Assembly: GCF_030704685.1 (NCBI RefSeq)
Contig: NZ_JAUZDX010000010.1
Location: 154,670-218,669, forward strand
Direction of reading: 5' to 3'
DNA length: 64,000 bases
Source of the DNA: Acidovorax sp. A1169
GTDB lineage: Bacteria > Pseudomonadota > Gammaproteobacteria > Burkholderiales > Burkholderiaceae_C
The translations under genes and the position numbers were made by a program. The notes beneath the pieces are model-generated. The model searched no databases, was not told the origin of the DNA, and worked only from the letters and a program-made list of their open reading frames with translations. Below are positions 1-7,475 of the stretch, one piece after another. How positions within the stretch are numbered: the first letter of the stretch is position 1; each line of letters starts with the position of its first letter.

Positions 1-1
1 C

Positions 2-199
2 CTGCGCGACCAAGCCGCCGACGCAGCCCGTCGCATCGCCACAGCTGCCCCCGCCGCCGTCGCTGAGTACGCCAATACCGTCACTGAGCTATTCGGAGAG
101 TGCAGCCGCAGTTATCAAGAGCTGGCGCACCAGGCTGACCGCCACAGTGCTGATGTCCGAACCCTCCAGCAAGCCTGGCCAGTGATCGCTGGCCCCTGA
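2..199 (+). CDS. Phage Rz-like lysis protein, C-terminal fragment (gene starts before window)
   Basis: An open frame runs in from the left edge and ends after 65 codons. Its Ala/Arg-rich helical start, a conserved Cys-Ser-Arg-x-Tyr segment and an Asp-Val-Arg-Thr-Leu near the end resemble the C-terminal part of phage Rz or DUF2514-type spanins, which link inner and outer membranes during host lysis. The N-terminal membrane anchor would lie outside the window. The two genes that follow on the other strand are also phage-type, which supports a prophage setting. Assignment is by pattern only; another small prophage protein of the lysis module is possible. Confidence 0.55.
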   Translation: MRDQAADAARRIATAAPAAVAEYANTVTELFGECSRSYQELAHQADRHSADVRTLQQAWPVIAGP

Positions 200-404
200 T
201 TTGTTGCCCGCCATGGCGCGCGGCGCTTGTGGCGTGCACGATGCTTATCGCCAAAAAATAAGCCCCGCATCTTTCGAGGAGGGGCCTACTGGTCCATATG
301 GGTGGGGTGAGGTTGGGTACTCACTCATGCCGAAGCGCGTCACCACCCATCGAACACTTCCGGCTCGACTGAGCCAGCGGTGCGATTTTATGGCAGAAGT
401 CAGC

Positions 405-692
405 CTAACCCTCGTCGGGCACCTCGGTCCCGATCTTGTAGACCACCAGCGCCCGCATGGCGGCCTGCAGCGGCGTCATCCCTTCCTGGTAGCGCGGGTT
501 GCCCGTGAGCGACACGACGGCAGCGCACCAGATCCAGCCCTTGCCGGGCATGGGCGAGAGCATCACGCGCTCCTTTTCAAGCAAAGGGCCTGCTACCGCC
601 CAGTCGCTGGAGTAGGCCGGCCCGGGCGGCAGGCCAATGGCCTTAGCCACCCAACGGTCAAGGGCCTTGCCGGCCAGGTCGGAGGTCTTCAT
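405..692 (-). CDS. Phage protein of the DUF2591 type
   Basis: A 95-residue protein starting MKTSDLAGKALDRWVAKA and ending with an Ala-Met-Arg-Ala-Leu-Val segment and an acidic tail. This layout (Ser/Thr-Asp-Leu, Ala-Leu-Asp, Val-Ala-Lys, later a Thr-Pro-Leu-x-Ala-Ala-Met-Arg segment) matches the DUF2591 family, common in prophages of Burkholderiales and enterobacteria, with no known biochemical role. Its ATG overlaps the stop of the upstream gene by 4 bp, so the two are translationally coupled. It points toward the lysis gene fragment (convergent). Confidence 0.65.
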   Translation of the reverse strand: MKTSDLAGKALDRWVAKAIGLPPGPAYSSDWAVAGPLLEKERVMLSPMPGKGWIWCAAVVSLTGNPRYQEGMTPLQAAMRALVVYKIGTEVPDEG

Positions 693-970
693 GCCGTGGC
701 GGCTGGCTGCTGCAAGGGTGTCTCCACCCCGTCCACACCGATCATCACGCCGGGGGTGTTGATGTCGTGCTCAATCAGAACGCCCATGAATTTCTCTCCC
801 GCCAAAGGCTTCGGCCCCTTGCTTGGCTGGCCGGTGCTGACGGTGGCGCGCATGTCGTTCAGCGCCTGGTGCTGGTCCGGCGTGAGGATGACTTTCTGCG
901 GGTATTTCTTGTCGTGGGCTGCCCAATGGGCGGACAGCGCCTGCTGGATTGATGAGTAGATGTGGGCCAT
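689..970 (-). CDS. Small prophage protein, unknown function
   Basis: I chose the start at MAHIYSSIQQ (93 residues); the frame is open for eight more codons upstream, but this Met begins the structured part. The protein has a helical N-terminus, a Pro-Asp-Gln-His-Gln-Ala-Leu segment and a short beta-like region with Gly-Val-Leu-Ile-Glu. I do not recognise a domain. It ends by overlapping the DUF2591-type gene with ATGA, the compact spacing usual in phage operons. Confidence 0.5.
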   Translation of the reverse strand: MAHIYSSIQQALSAHWAAHDKKYPQKVILTPDQHQALNDMRATVSTGQPSKGPKPLAGEKFMGVLIEHDINTPGVMIGVDGVETPLQQPAATA

Positions 971-1120
971 GCCGGGCATTGTCGCAGGGCACATGCCCCT
1001 GGGCGCCCCGCCTGGATTTGGGGAGATTTTCCGGGGAGATTACCGGGGAATCAGGGGGAAAAGAGGGGCAGGCCTCGTGACTCCGCTCCAATAGAGCGTT
1101 GATCTACAAGGCCCCGCAAC

Positions 1121-1147
1121 TTGGTTCGAGTCCAATCGCGCCTACCA
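1121..1147 (+). other. tRNA 3'-end remnant, probable prophage attachment site
   Basis: The stretch holds a T-arm (TTGGTTCGAG then TCCAA) followed by a 7-nt acceptor strand ending CCTACCA, exactly the 3' end of a tRNA. Sequence before it does not fold as the rest of a tRNA: there is no matching 5' acceptor strand or D-arm. This is the signature left when a tyrosine integrase inserts a prophage into a tRNA 3' end. The ending fits what I would expect for a betaproteobacterial tRNA-Val(GAC), but that identity is from memory. Prophage genes lie to the left, so the chromosome would resume to the right. Confidence 0.6.
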
Positions 1148-1224
1148 AGGTTCCTTCTGAAGAGACCAGCTTCAGAGATTGACGGAATCTTGAAGAGGAC
1201 TGCAAACAAGCAGTCTTGGAAAAA

Positions 1225-1259
1225 GCAAACAGCCACCTTCGGGTGGCTTTTTTGTTTGC
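1225..1259 (+). terminator. Strong rho-independent terminator
   Basis: A perfect AGCCACC/GGTGGCT stem closed by a TTCG tetraloop is followed by TTTTTT, with an outer GCAAAC/GTTTGC pairing that extends the stem. It lies about 80 bp after the tRNA remnant and is plausibly the native terminator of the disrupted tRNA gene. Confidence 0.85.
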
Positions 1260-1603
1260 GCGTCGCTTCCCGCTTGGCGCGCTCGTGGTTATCGCGGGCC
1301 CCGCCAGCACACTCCGCCGTACGCTTGGAACAGCATTTTTGCGTTCTTGAGTCCCTGACCGGCCCGGCATGCCGAGCGAGCTGCTGCTGCCTGGTGCTCA
1401 TCCCTGGATGCAGCAGCGCGCGGCGCCCCTGGTTTGTCTATCACCCTTAGAGGTGCAAACAAATTGATACACCAGCGTGTACCATCGGTGGCGAGGGAAA
1501 CCCATGATTCGCGCCGTCGCAAGTGGGGCACGCGGCATTGCAATTGAGGCCGAACCGAAATTAGGCGACGCACAGCGCCCTGACTGCGCAGCAGGAGAAC
1601 TCA
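1260..1603. other. Non-coding stretch, no gene seen
   Basis: Between the terminator and the next gene I find no frame with a convincing start, ribosome site and protein-like composition. The only structured element is a short dyad near the right end, listed separately. Confidence 0.5.
1468..1481. promoter_or_regulatory. Short inverted repeat, possible operator
   Basis: TACAC and GTGTA face each other across CAGC, about 120 bp before the start of the secreted-protein gene. It could bind a regulator of that gene or be chance; no promoter hexamers are clearly placed around it. Confidence 0.25.
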
Positions 1604-2044
1604 ATGCTCAAGAAAATAGCGGCCCTCGCGGCCATGCTCGTAGCAGGCGCAGCACAAGCTGCGGGGCAATACGACGGCATTTACTTCAACCCTAGCAGCA
1701 GCTCCTATTTTTCCGTCCATACCAACGGAAACTCGATGATTGCAGTGGGCCTGTCTGCTGTCCCGGCCAACAACCTTCAGTTCACAACCGCGCTAGGCGT
1801 TGTTCGGGTGAATTCAGTCGCGACGTGGGAGGTGGCCACTGGGGGCATCGCGGGCAACAATGCGATCCTTCTCGGCACGAATCTCTACGGTGCCTGCGAT
1901 ATCACCTATGACATCGATTTCGTACCGGGTGCAGCCATCGTTCGCATTGCCGGTGCCATTCAATCCGCCGTCGGCCGGCAAAGCGGGATCAACTGCGGGG
2001 CGCTGACCTCGACGCCTGTGCTGACGCTGCCGAAGGCATTCTGA
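1604..2044 (+). CDS. Secreted protein, unknown function
   Basis: A 146-residue protein preceded by AGGAG seven bases before the ATG. Residues 1-20 form a Sec signal peptide (Lys-Lys, hydrophobic core, Ala-Gln-Ala-Ala cleavage region). The mature part is rich in Ser, Asn, Gly and Thr, with beta-strand alternation and two late cysteines (in Gly-Ala-Cys-Asp and Asn-Cys-Gly) that could form a disulfide. It starts a run of three same-strand genes that encode exported or membrane proteins. No family recognised. Confidence 0.7.
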   Translation: MLKKIAALAAMLVAGAAQAAGQYDGIYFNPSSSSYFSVHTNGNSMIAVGLSAVPANNLQFTTALGVVRVNSVATWEVATGGIAGNNAILLGTNLYGACDITYDIDFVPGAAIVRIAGAIQSAVGRQSGINCGALTSTPVLTLPKAF

Positions 2045-2115
2045 GGGTTCATGCCATGGGGGCGGCTCAGGATCTATACGCACCCACCCAGAGTGGCTAG
2101 AACGAGGAGAGAGGG

Positions 2116-2541
2116 ATGAGGAAACTTGTCATCGTCGCGGCCTGCGTTTTCGCTGTGTCCGGATGCGTCCAGGCGCCGAGCATTCAGCCTGTGGCCGCAA
2201 TGCGGTCGCCTTTGCCGACTACCCCCGCCCCCTCCGATGCGGAGGCTCTCGCAGCCCTTCAGGCGCAACTTGAGCGGACCTTGAAGGACCCCGACAGCAT
2301 CAAGCAGTTTCGACTGCTGACCAGCCCGACGTGGGCGACCTGGCGCGGCACAGGCAATTGGGTGCACGCCATAGATGGCGGGTGGCTGGTCTGCTACGAG
2401 CTCAATGCCAAGAACAGCTATGGCGTGTACGTCGGTATGCGCACGCAGGGGGTTGTCTTCCACGTCAACGCTGGCCGCCTGATCCCCATCAAGGAAGTCG
2501 AGTGGGGTTCGATTGAGCCCACTTGCCCGGTTCAAGGCTAA
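2116..2541 (+). CDS. Predicted lipoprotein, unknown function
   Basis: A 141-residue product with a short signal ending in the lipobox Val-Ser-Gly-Cys (Cys17), so lipidation is predicted. After a Pro-rich linker it has an Asp/Glu-Ala helix, a Leu-Lys-Asp-Pro-Asp-Ser-Ile-Lys segment and a beta region with a Trp. The Asp-Pro-x-Ser motif resembles small lipoproteins often found in prophages and islands. A purine-rich AGGAGAGAGGG ribosome site lies just upstream. The leader before it resembles the leader of the next gene. Confidence 0.7.
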   Translation: MRKLVIVAACVFAVSGCVQAPSIQPVAAMRSPLPTTPAPSDAEALAALQAQLERTLKDPDSIKQFRLLTSPTWATWRGTGNWVHAIDGGWLVCYELNAKNSYGVYVGMRTQGVVFHVNAGRLIPIKEVEWGSIEPTCPVQG

Positions 2542-2576
2542 CCGACACCCCAGAGTGACTGAACAAGGAGGGGGAG

Positions 2577-3170
2577 ATGGAGATCTCGCAAGGGGGATTC
2601 GTGAGCGCCCTTCTTGGCGCCTTTGGTGGAGGCGCCGTCATCGTGCTGGCATTGTCTGCCTGGCTCGGCAAATTATGGGCGGACCGTCTGATGGCATCAG
2701 AACAGGCAGCGCATGCCGAGAGGCTCAAGGGACTGGAGGCGAACCTGCGCCACCAGGTGGATGCGAGCTTAGCGCTTGTGAAAACGCAGTTGGACCTCCA
2801 GCGTGGCAAACACGAGAAGGCGCATGCAGACAAGCTTGCTTGCTATGACGCCGCCGTTCACCGGATGGCCAAGTTGTTTGAAGCTATGAATGGGATCGCC
2901 GCCAATCCAACAGCAGGCCAGATCTTTGCCGAGGCCTTCGCAGAGTTCGAAGCGTTTCGCTTTGAGATCTATGGACGGATGGCCTTGGTTGCCCCGCAGC
3001 CTGTGCTAGACGCCTACGATGCTCTGGTGAATCACCTTCTTGATGGCCTGGAAACACGAGGTGTACCAGACGTATTCAAGACTCGCCAACTCTCACTCAA
3101 CTGGATCAACGCTGCACGGCTTGATCTGGGCGTGGACCCCGCGCCGATTGAGTTTCGAGGGCCGCGCTGA
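2577..3170 (+). CDS. Membrane-anchored coiled-coil protein
   Basis: A 197-residue protein with one N-terminal transmembrane helix (about residues 8-30, rich in Gly, Ala, Val and Leu), then a long amphipathic helix with Leu/Ala heptads and many Lys, Glu and Gln (about 40-90), then a helical C-terminal domain. Similar proteins with a membrane helix and a cytosolic helical domain are scattered in genomic islands and have no assigned role. An AGGAGGGGGAG ribosome site precedes the ATG. It is the third gene of a same-strand group. Confidence 0.65.
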   Translation: MEISQGGFVSALLGAFGGGAVIVLALSAWLGKLWADRLMASEQAAHAERLKGLEANLRHQVDASLALVKTQLDLQRGKHEKAHADKLACYDAAVHRMAKLFEAMNGIAANPTAGQIFAEAFAEFEAFRFEIYGRMALVAPQPVLDAYDALVNHLLDGLETRGVPDVFKTRQLSLNWINAARLDLGVDPAPIEFRGPR

Positions 3171-3249
3171 CGGCCGCCCTGTTCTGGCTGGGTCGTTGAA
3201 GCCTTGGGAGTAGCGAAAACAGCCGCCGGACTCCCACAAAGCTGCGTAA

Positions 3250-3271
3250 GGAATAATTTTTGGAATAATTT
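3250..3271. promoter_or_regulatory. AT-rich tandem direct repeat, possible operator
   Basis: GGAATAATTT occurs twice, 12 bp apart, in an AT-rich spot within GC-rich surroundings, about 70 bp before the first gene of the XRE/ImmA-IrrE pair. Autoregulation by the XRE protein would need sites of this kind; binding is inferred. Confidence 0.35.
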
Positions 3272-3337
3272 GTCGTTGATTTTGTAGTTCTGACCCATAA
3301 TGGCGTCACCTCAGCTACCGGCGCCGCCATCAACGTC

Positions 3338-3949
3338 ATGCCATTCGCTCAAGAATCTCAGGTTTCCTCTGTGCTGCGCCCTTTGTATGGGGATCTCGTC
3401 TCGCTCGTGCAGCGAGCCCACAGCGACTGGATGCAAGGTCCCTTTGCGCGCACGATGCAAGATCCCAAGGTCAGGGCAAATGTCATCTGGAACCAGTTCC
3501 TCTACTACGCCAAAGCTCACTTTGAGGGTTCGGGCCTGGTGCGTGTGGAGAACAAGGCCAACTGCCAGGGTCTGCTGGTCGGCACCAGTTTTTTCGTTCG
3601 CATGAAAAAGGGCACTAGCCAGCTGCTGTCTCGCAACTACCCTACCCAGGCGGCGCTGGACTTCAACGACGCCTCTGTCGACCTTTTTGACGGTGTAGCC
3701 AGGCTGGAGCTGATTTACACGTTGGACGATCTTGGCACCGCCATTGACAAGGTGGTCTTGGCCCAACGTCATCGCTCCAAGATTTTGTGGGCTATCGATC
3801 TGCTGGGCGGCGCCGAGGATCATGGTCAAACGGTGATTTCTCTGCCGGTTGCTCCTGTGGATGGTGGAACCCCCGCAGAGCGCGTGCTCAAGCCGAAGAA
3901 ATTTGCACAAAAGATCAAGAAGACTGGAAGCGGCGATGGCTCTGCGTGA
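3338..3949 (+). CDS. Unknown protein paired with the XRE-ImmA/IrrE gene
   Basis: A 203-residue protein with no signal peptide or membrane segment. The N-terminal half is helical with aromatic residues (Trp-Asn-Gln-Phe-Leu-Tyr-Tyr), the middle has Gly-Thr-Ser-Phe-Phe-Val-Arg, and the C-terminus is basic and disordered. I do not recognise a fold. Its end overlaps the next gene by 14 bp, a strong sign of joint expression. Two-gene units where a XRE-ImmA/IrrE protein acts as antitoxin to a partner have been described (RosmerTA is one with this layout), so this may be the toxin or effector; that role is inferred from order only. Confidence 0.65.
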   Translation: MPFAQESQVSSVLRPLYGDLVSLVQRAHSDWMQGPFARTMQDPKVRANVIWNQFLYYAKAHFEGSGLVRVENKANCQGLLVGTSFFVRMKKGTSQLLSRNYPTQAALDFNDASVDLFDGVARLELIYTLDDLGTAIDKVVLAQRHRSKILWAIDLLGGAEDHGQTVISLPVAPVDGGTPAERVLKPKKFAQKIKKTGSGDGSA

Positions 3950-5012
3950 TAAAGGCTTCCGGCCTGAGATGGTCGGCCTGCGCCGCCGCATGGTTGGTTT
4001 GAGTCAAGCTGACTTGGAGGCAGTCACGGGATTTTCCCAGGGACTCATCTCCAAGGTAGAGCAAGGGTTGAAGGAGCCCAGCGCAGAGCAACTGGAGAAA
4101 TTCGCTGCGGCACTTGATTGCCTGCCATCCTTTTTCTATCAGGCTGAACGAGAGTACGGTCCGCCTATTAGTGCACATCCGATGTACAGGAAGAAGGCGT
4201 CAGTTGGCCAAAAAGTGCTGGACAAGGTGATTGCTGAACTGAGCGTTCGCCTTGGGCATGCACGTGTCCTTCTTCAGTCGGTAGATGTGGAGCCGGAATT
4301 GCCGCTGCCTCAATATGACTCTGACGAGTTTGCGGGGCAGATCGAGGAGGTGGCTGGGATGGTTCGGCGCGCATGGTACATGCCGCATGGCCCTGTGCGC
4401 TCCCTTGTGGAATATGTTGAGCGTGCTGGCATTCTGGTGATCTTCACAGAAATGGAAGCCGCCCGAATAGATGGTGCGAGCTACCAAGTAGCTGGTATGC
4501 CACCGGTCATCTTCTTGAACAAGAACATGCCTGCGGACAGAATGCGATTCAGCCTGGCGCACGAATTGGGGCACATCGTGATGCACAGAATTCCGTCTCC
4601 AGATATGGAGCAACAGGCCGACGAGTTTGCCGCCGCCTTGCTCATGCCGAAAGAGGATATCGCATCGGAACTTACTGGATTCACACTGGCGAAAGCTGCT
4701 CAATTGAAGCCGTACTGGAAGGTGTCAATGGGCGCTCTGATAGTGCGGGCTAAGACTATTGGAAAGATTGATGCCGGGACCTATTCGTGGCTCTGGCGGC
4801 AAATGGCCATAAAGGGTTACAGGACGAGAGAACCCGCAAATCTGGAGTTCTCCGCAGAAAGGCCAAGTCTCACCGCAGCACTGTTTTCGAACCTCAGCGA
4901 CAACATGGGATACAGCCCGCAGGATCTTGAGCACATGCTGCACCTTCGCTATTCCGAATTGTCAGCCATGTACGATCTTCGCCCCTCCGCTGGACTGAGG
5001 CGAGTGAAGTGA
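3936..5012 (+). CDS. XRE-family HTH fused to ImmA/IrrE metallopeptidase
   Basis: I start at MALRDKGFRP (358 residues) because it puts the HTH at the N-terminus; earlier codons lie inside the upstream gene. Residues about 10-65 form a Cro/CI-type HTH (Leu-Ser-Gln-Ala-Asp-Leu and Ile-Ser-Lys-Val-Glu-Gln-Gly). Residues about 150-260 are an M78 ImmA/IrrE zinc protease with the HELGH motif at 209-213 and a later Asp-Glu-Phe-Ala-Ala-Ala helix. In this family the protease cleaves or inactivates a repressor or antitoxin, often its own HTH part. Likely autoregulated from the AT-rich repeat upstream of the pair. A terminator follows within 10 bp. Confidence 0.88.
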   Translation: MALRDKGFRPEMVGLRRRMVGLSQADLEAVTGFSQGLISKVEQGLKEPSAEQLEKFAAALDCLPSFFYQAEREYGPPISAHPMYRKKASVGQKVLDKVIAELSVRLGHARVLLQSVDVEPELPLPQYDSDEFAGQIEEVAGMVRRAWYMPHGPVRSLVEYVERAGILVIFTEMEAARIDGASYQVAGMPPVIFLNKNMPADRMRFSLAHELGHIVMHRIPSPDMEQQADEFAAALLMPKEDIASELTGFTLAKAAQLKPYWKVSMGALIVRAKTIGKIDAGTYSWLWRQMAIKGYRTREPANLEFSAERPSLTAALFSNLSDNMGYSPQDLEHMLHLRYSELSAMYDLRPSAGLRRVK

Positions 5013-5017
5013 TGGAG

Positions 5018-5041
5018 AGCCCGCCTCGCGCGGGCTTTTTC
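5018..5041 (+). terminator. Rho-independent terminator
   Basis: AGCCCGC and GCGGGCT form a seven-pair stem with a five-base loop followed by TTTTTC, directly after the ImmA/IrrE gene. Confidence 0.85.
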
Positions 5042-5048
5042 TCGCTCG

Positions 5049-5348
5049 TCAGTGCGGCAGCGGCGCCTGCTTGTCCAGGATGATCAGCCGCAGGTCCGGG
5101 CCGCACAGGTCCTGCACGACAGCGCATGCCTCCAGCCATGTGGTGGCGGCCTTGCCCACGTCGGCGAAGAAGTTGTGGACGCCACCTGGAGCGACTGGCT
5201 TGAACGGCCTGGTGCCCACGGCGGCGCATTCCTCAACCGTCACGCCATAGTGCGCCAGCACCGCGTCGGCCGAGGCAAGGGCGCGCTGGCGCACGTCCTC
5301 TGGCAGCCTGCCTGTGGGGTCGTCGATTGCGAGGGTGTGCTCGGCCAT
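5049..5348 (-). CDS. Small protein downstream of the SRAP gene
   Basis: Start chosen at MAEHTLAIDD (99 residues), 10 bp after the stop of the SRAP gene, with GGAG close upstream; the frame continues far upstream but only as overlap with that gene. The protein is mostly helical, with Asp-Pro-Thr-Gly-Arg-Leu-Pro near the start and a Trp-Leu-Glu-Ala-Cys helix. No known domain. Its place suggests co-transcription with the SRAP gene. Confidence 0.6.
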   Translation of the reverse strand: MAEHTLAIDDPTGRLPEDVRQRALASADAVLAHYGVTVEECAAVGTRPFKPVAPGGVHNFFADVGKAATTWLEACAVVQDLCGPDLRLIILDKQAPLPH

Positions 5349-5358
5349 GGCGTGCTCC

Positions 5359-6024
5359 TCAATCCTCGGCGGCCCCTGCAGCGAACACTTCCACGGGCGC
5401 CAGGCGCAGGAGGGCCTGTGCCCCTTCCATAGTGCCGGCCAGCCAAGCGTCCACGTCGCCGGCCTCAATGGGGATCACGCTGCGCTTGTCCTGCTCGGCT
5501 GGGCCCACCTTCGGGTCGGGTTTGTGCATGCGGGACATCAGCGGGTGCGCGTCGGCGTTCAGGGTGAGCATGGTGTAGCTCTCGTGCACCTCGCCCGTGC
5601 CCTTGTCGGTCCAGGTGCTCCACAGGCCTGCCAAGCCCCAGGGGTGGCCGTCTGAGCGAGCGAAGCGCCACCACACGTTCTTGCCGCTCTCCCAGTTGGG
5701 TTCATCGAAGTTGGCCGCCGGGATGATGCAGCGCTGCGCGCGTGCCCATGGCAGCTTGTAGCTGGCCTTATCCGCCAGTTCCTCGCTGCGTGCGTTGTTG
5801 GTCGGGTACTTCAGCTTGGGCTCCTTGGCGAACCAGGGGATCAGGCCCCACTGGCCAACCACCAGCTCGCGCGAATACCCGGCATCGTCGCGCGCTCGGC
5901 GGATGAATGCGCCCTGGCCGCGCGGGAACAGCACCTTGTCGAACAGCTTGGGCTGGTTGCGGGCGCCAATATTCCACTCGCGCTCGATATCGAGCTCCTC
6001 TGCAGACACATACCTGTTGCACAT
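5359..6024 (-). CDS. SOS response-associated peptidase (SRAP/YedK/HMCES family)
   Basis: A 221-residue protein starting Met-Cys-Asn-Arg, where the Cys2 is the family's catalytic residue once Met1 is removed. SRAP proteins form a thiazolidine crosslink with abasic sites in single-stranded DNA and so shield them. The other expected residues are visible: Asn-Ala-Arg-Ser-Glu near 77-81, a Glu in Cys-Ile-Ile-Pro...Asp-Glu (about 108) and His167 in Arg-Met-His-Lys-Pro. Length matches the family. The region around the second motif is less canonical than E. coli YedK. An SOS box lies about 140 bp upstream, between this gene and the divergent gene. Confidence 0.88.
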   Translation of the reverse strand: MCNRYVSAEELDIEREWNIGARNQPKLFDKVLFPRGQGAFIRRARDDAGYSRELVVGQWGLIPWFAKEPKLKYPTNNARSEELADKASYKLPWARAQRCIIPAANFDEPNWESGKNVWWRFARSDGHPWGLAGLWSTWTDKGTGEVHESYTMLTLNADAHPLMSRMHKPDPKVGPAEQDKRSVIPIEAGDVDAWLAGTMEGAQALLRLAPVEVFAAGAAED

Positions 6025-6160
6025 CTCGGCTCCAGATGGTTGACAGGAACTGCGGGGAATTCCGCACTCCTGAAAGGGGAGCGCCCATCGTAGGCCCCTG
6101 CTCGCGGCGCGCCAGTAGGAGAGAACCTAAGGTGCGAATACTACTCCTAAGCTGGCAAAA

Positions 6161-6180
6161 CACTGTAAATTCGTACAGTG
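6161..6180. promoter_or_regulatory. LexA (SOS) box
   Basis: CACTGTAAATTCGTACAGTG fits the CTG-N10-CAG consensus with extended CACTGTA/TACAGTG symmetry and an AT-rich centre. It sits just before the rightward gene and within range of the leftward SRAP gene, a family long tied to SOS regulation. Confidence 0.75.
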
Positions 6181-6198
6181 CTTTTGTATGTTTTCAGG

Positions 6199-6594
6199 AT
6201 GAGATCCGGCGGTCACCGCATTGCAGGCTCCGACCCGGTGCTACGCCAAGCCGTGCACGGCTGGCTGCTTTACAAGCGCACGCCTGCCGATGACTACGGC
6301 CCGCGCTGGGAGGCGCATCTGCTCGACAGGCCAAACGGCAAAGCGCTGATGCTGCCATTGTTCCGGGCGCGATTTGCGCGGGTGGATGGAGTGCTTCATA
6401 TCGTGGGTACAGAGGAGGGCGGCCGCACCAATACGAAGGCAAGGCCCAGCCTCTGGAAGCAGTCATGGCTGGCTGCGCAAGATCCGGCGGATGCGCTGCC
6501 CTTCCTCGACAAGGTGAGCCTCTCTAGCGCTACAGGTTTCAGCCCCGAAGCAGACCACCTCGACGACGACCCCTATGCCCCGCTCTATCTGTGA
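6199..6594 (+). CDS. Small unknown protein behind an SOS box
   Basis: The first ATG with a purine-rich TCAGG ahead gives MRSGGHRIAG (131 residues); a GTG seven codons upstream lies inside the SOS box and is less likely. The protein has Trp-Leu-Leu-Tyr-Lys-Arg and an Arg-Trp-Glu-Ala-His-Leu segment with mixed alpha/beta character. I do not recognise a family. It is divergent from the SRAP gene across the LexA site and overlaps the next small gene by 20 bp, so the small genes probably form a damage-inducible transcript. Confidence 0.6.
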   Translation: MRSGGHRIAGSDPVLRQAVHGWLLYKRTPADDYGPRWEAHLLDRPNGKALMLPLFRARFARVDGVLHIVGTEEGGRTNTKARPSLWKQSWLAAQDPADALPFLDKVSLSSATGFSPEADHLDDDPYAPLYL

Positions 6595-6811
6595 GCCCTT
6601 GCCGGCTCTGCTGCGCATGCCGCCCTTGCCCCGCGCCAAGCCGCGCGGGCGGATCTGGTGGCCGCTTGAGCAAGCGCTGCCGCTGCCGGTGGACAGCTAC
6701 GAAATCGAGGCCGGGGAATTCATCTGGCGTGTTCGAGAAATCTCCACGAGATGCACTGTGTATTTGGGGCCGGGCCCAGTGCATCTCGTCCAGTCAACCG
6801 CCCCGTTTTGA
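6575..6811 (+). CDS. Small unknown protein, first of a tandem related pair
   Basis: A 78-residue protein whose start overlaps the previous gene by 20 bp. It ends in Tyr-Leu-Gly-Pro-Gly-Pro-Val...Ser-Thr-Ala-Pro-Phe, very like the end of the next small gene. No known domain, signal peptide or membrane segment. Confidence 0.5.
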   Translation: MPRSICEPLPALLRMPPLPRAKPRGRIWWPLEQALPLPVDSYEIEAGEFIWRVREISTRCTVYLGPGPVHLVQSTAPF

Positions 6812-6819
6812 GATGCCTC

Positions 6820-7029
6820 ATGTCCAATCTGTTTCAACCGCCTGCCGTCCTGCGCACGCCCACCTGGTACGGTGGCCCGCCCGACGAATCGCCGCTTTTG
6901 TTCCCTGCAGAAGACTACAGGGTGGAGCACCGTGCCGGGCGCTCAACCGTACGCATCATCGTCTCCGGTGCCCTGATATACGACGGCATCGGCCCGGTGG
7001 AAATCTCCCCCTCCGATGTTCCGTTTTGA
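6820..7029 (+). CDS. Small unknown protein, second of a tandem related pair
   Basis: Start at MSNLFQPPAV (69 residues), 8 bp after the previous stop. Its C-terminus, Tyr-Asp-Gly-Ile-Gly-Pro-Val-Glu-Ile-Ser-Pro-Ser-Asp-Val-Pro-Phe, aligns with that of its neighbour, so the two look like diverged copies. Function unknown. Confidence 0.5.
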   Translation: MSNLFQPPAVLRTPTWYGGPPDESPLLFPAEDYRVEHRAGRSTVRIIVSGALIYDGIGPVEISPSDVPF

Positions 7030-7475
7030 CGGATATGGAGATCCCCAACGGAATCCTGGCCCGAGTGCGTGGCGAGGACATCTCTGCTGGCAACAAGTAA
7101 CTGCCTGACCCTGTGCACGCCACTGTCGGCAGCACCATTGCCGAGGTGAACGGCCTTCACCGGGGCCCCATCCAGATCGTGTAGCACCGCCGCGTGCAGC
7201 GCAGCGGACGCAACCGCTTTCCCTATTGGGTCGCCGTGCGCGCATGGGAGGTCGACCGCCTGGCCCCAGAAAGGCTTTAGCGGCATACTTTTTCTCGCAA
7301 CATCATCAAGGTCGAGCCCGTACATGACCGCAGCCGCTCATGGACGGGCGCGAGGAGCTGGGCACCTTCGACACCATCAGCATCAGCGCGGCAGCTCCCG
7401 GACTTTTTCACGCCCACCTCCTACGGCCCAGCGCCTCGACAGGGCGCCCAATGTTTCTTTCAACAGGAGCGCACC
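7030..7475. other. Stretch without an intact gene, possibly decayed coding sequence
   Basis: Frames here carry short protein-like pieces broken by stops, for example an ATG frame that ends after 22 codons and a later piece with Phe-Pro-Tyr-Trp-Val-Ala-Val. I see no intact gene, terminator or repeat. Gene decay is my best guess. Confidence 0.35.

Noticed and set aside
1074..1148. A complete tRNA gene
   Set aside because: Only the T-arm and 3' acceptor strand are present; no 5' acceptor strand, D-arm or proper anticodon arm pairs with them.
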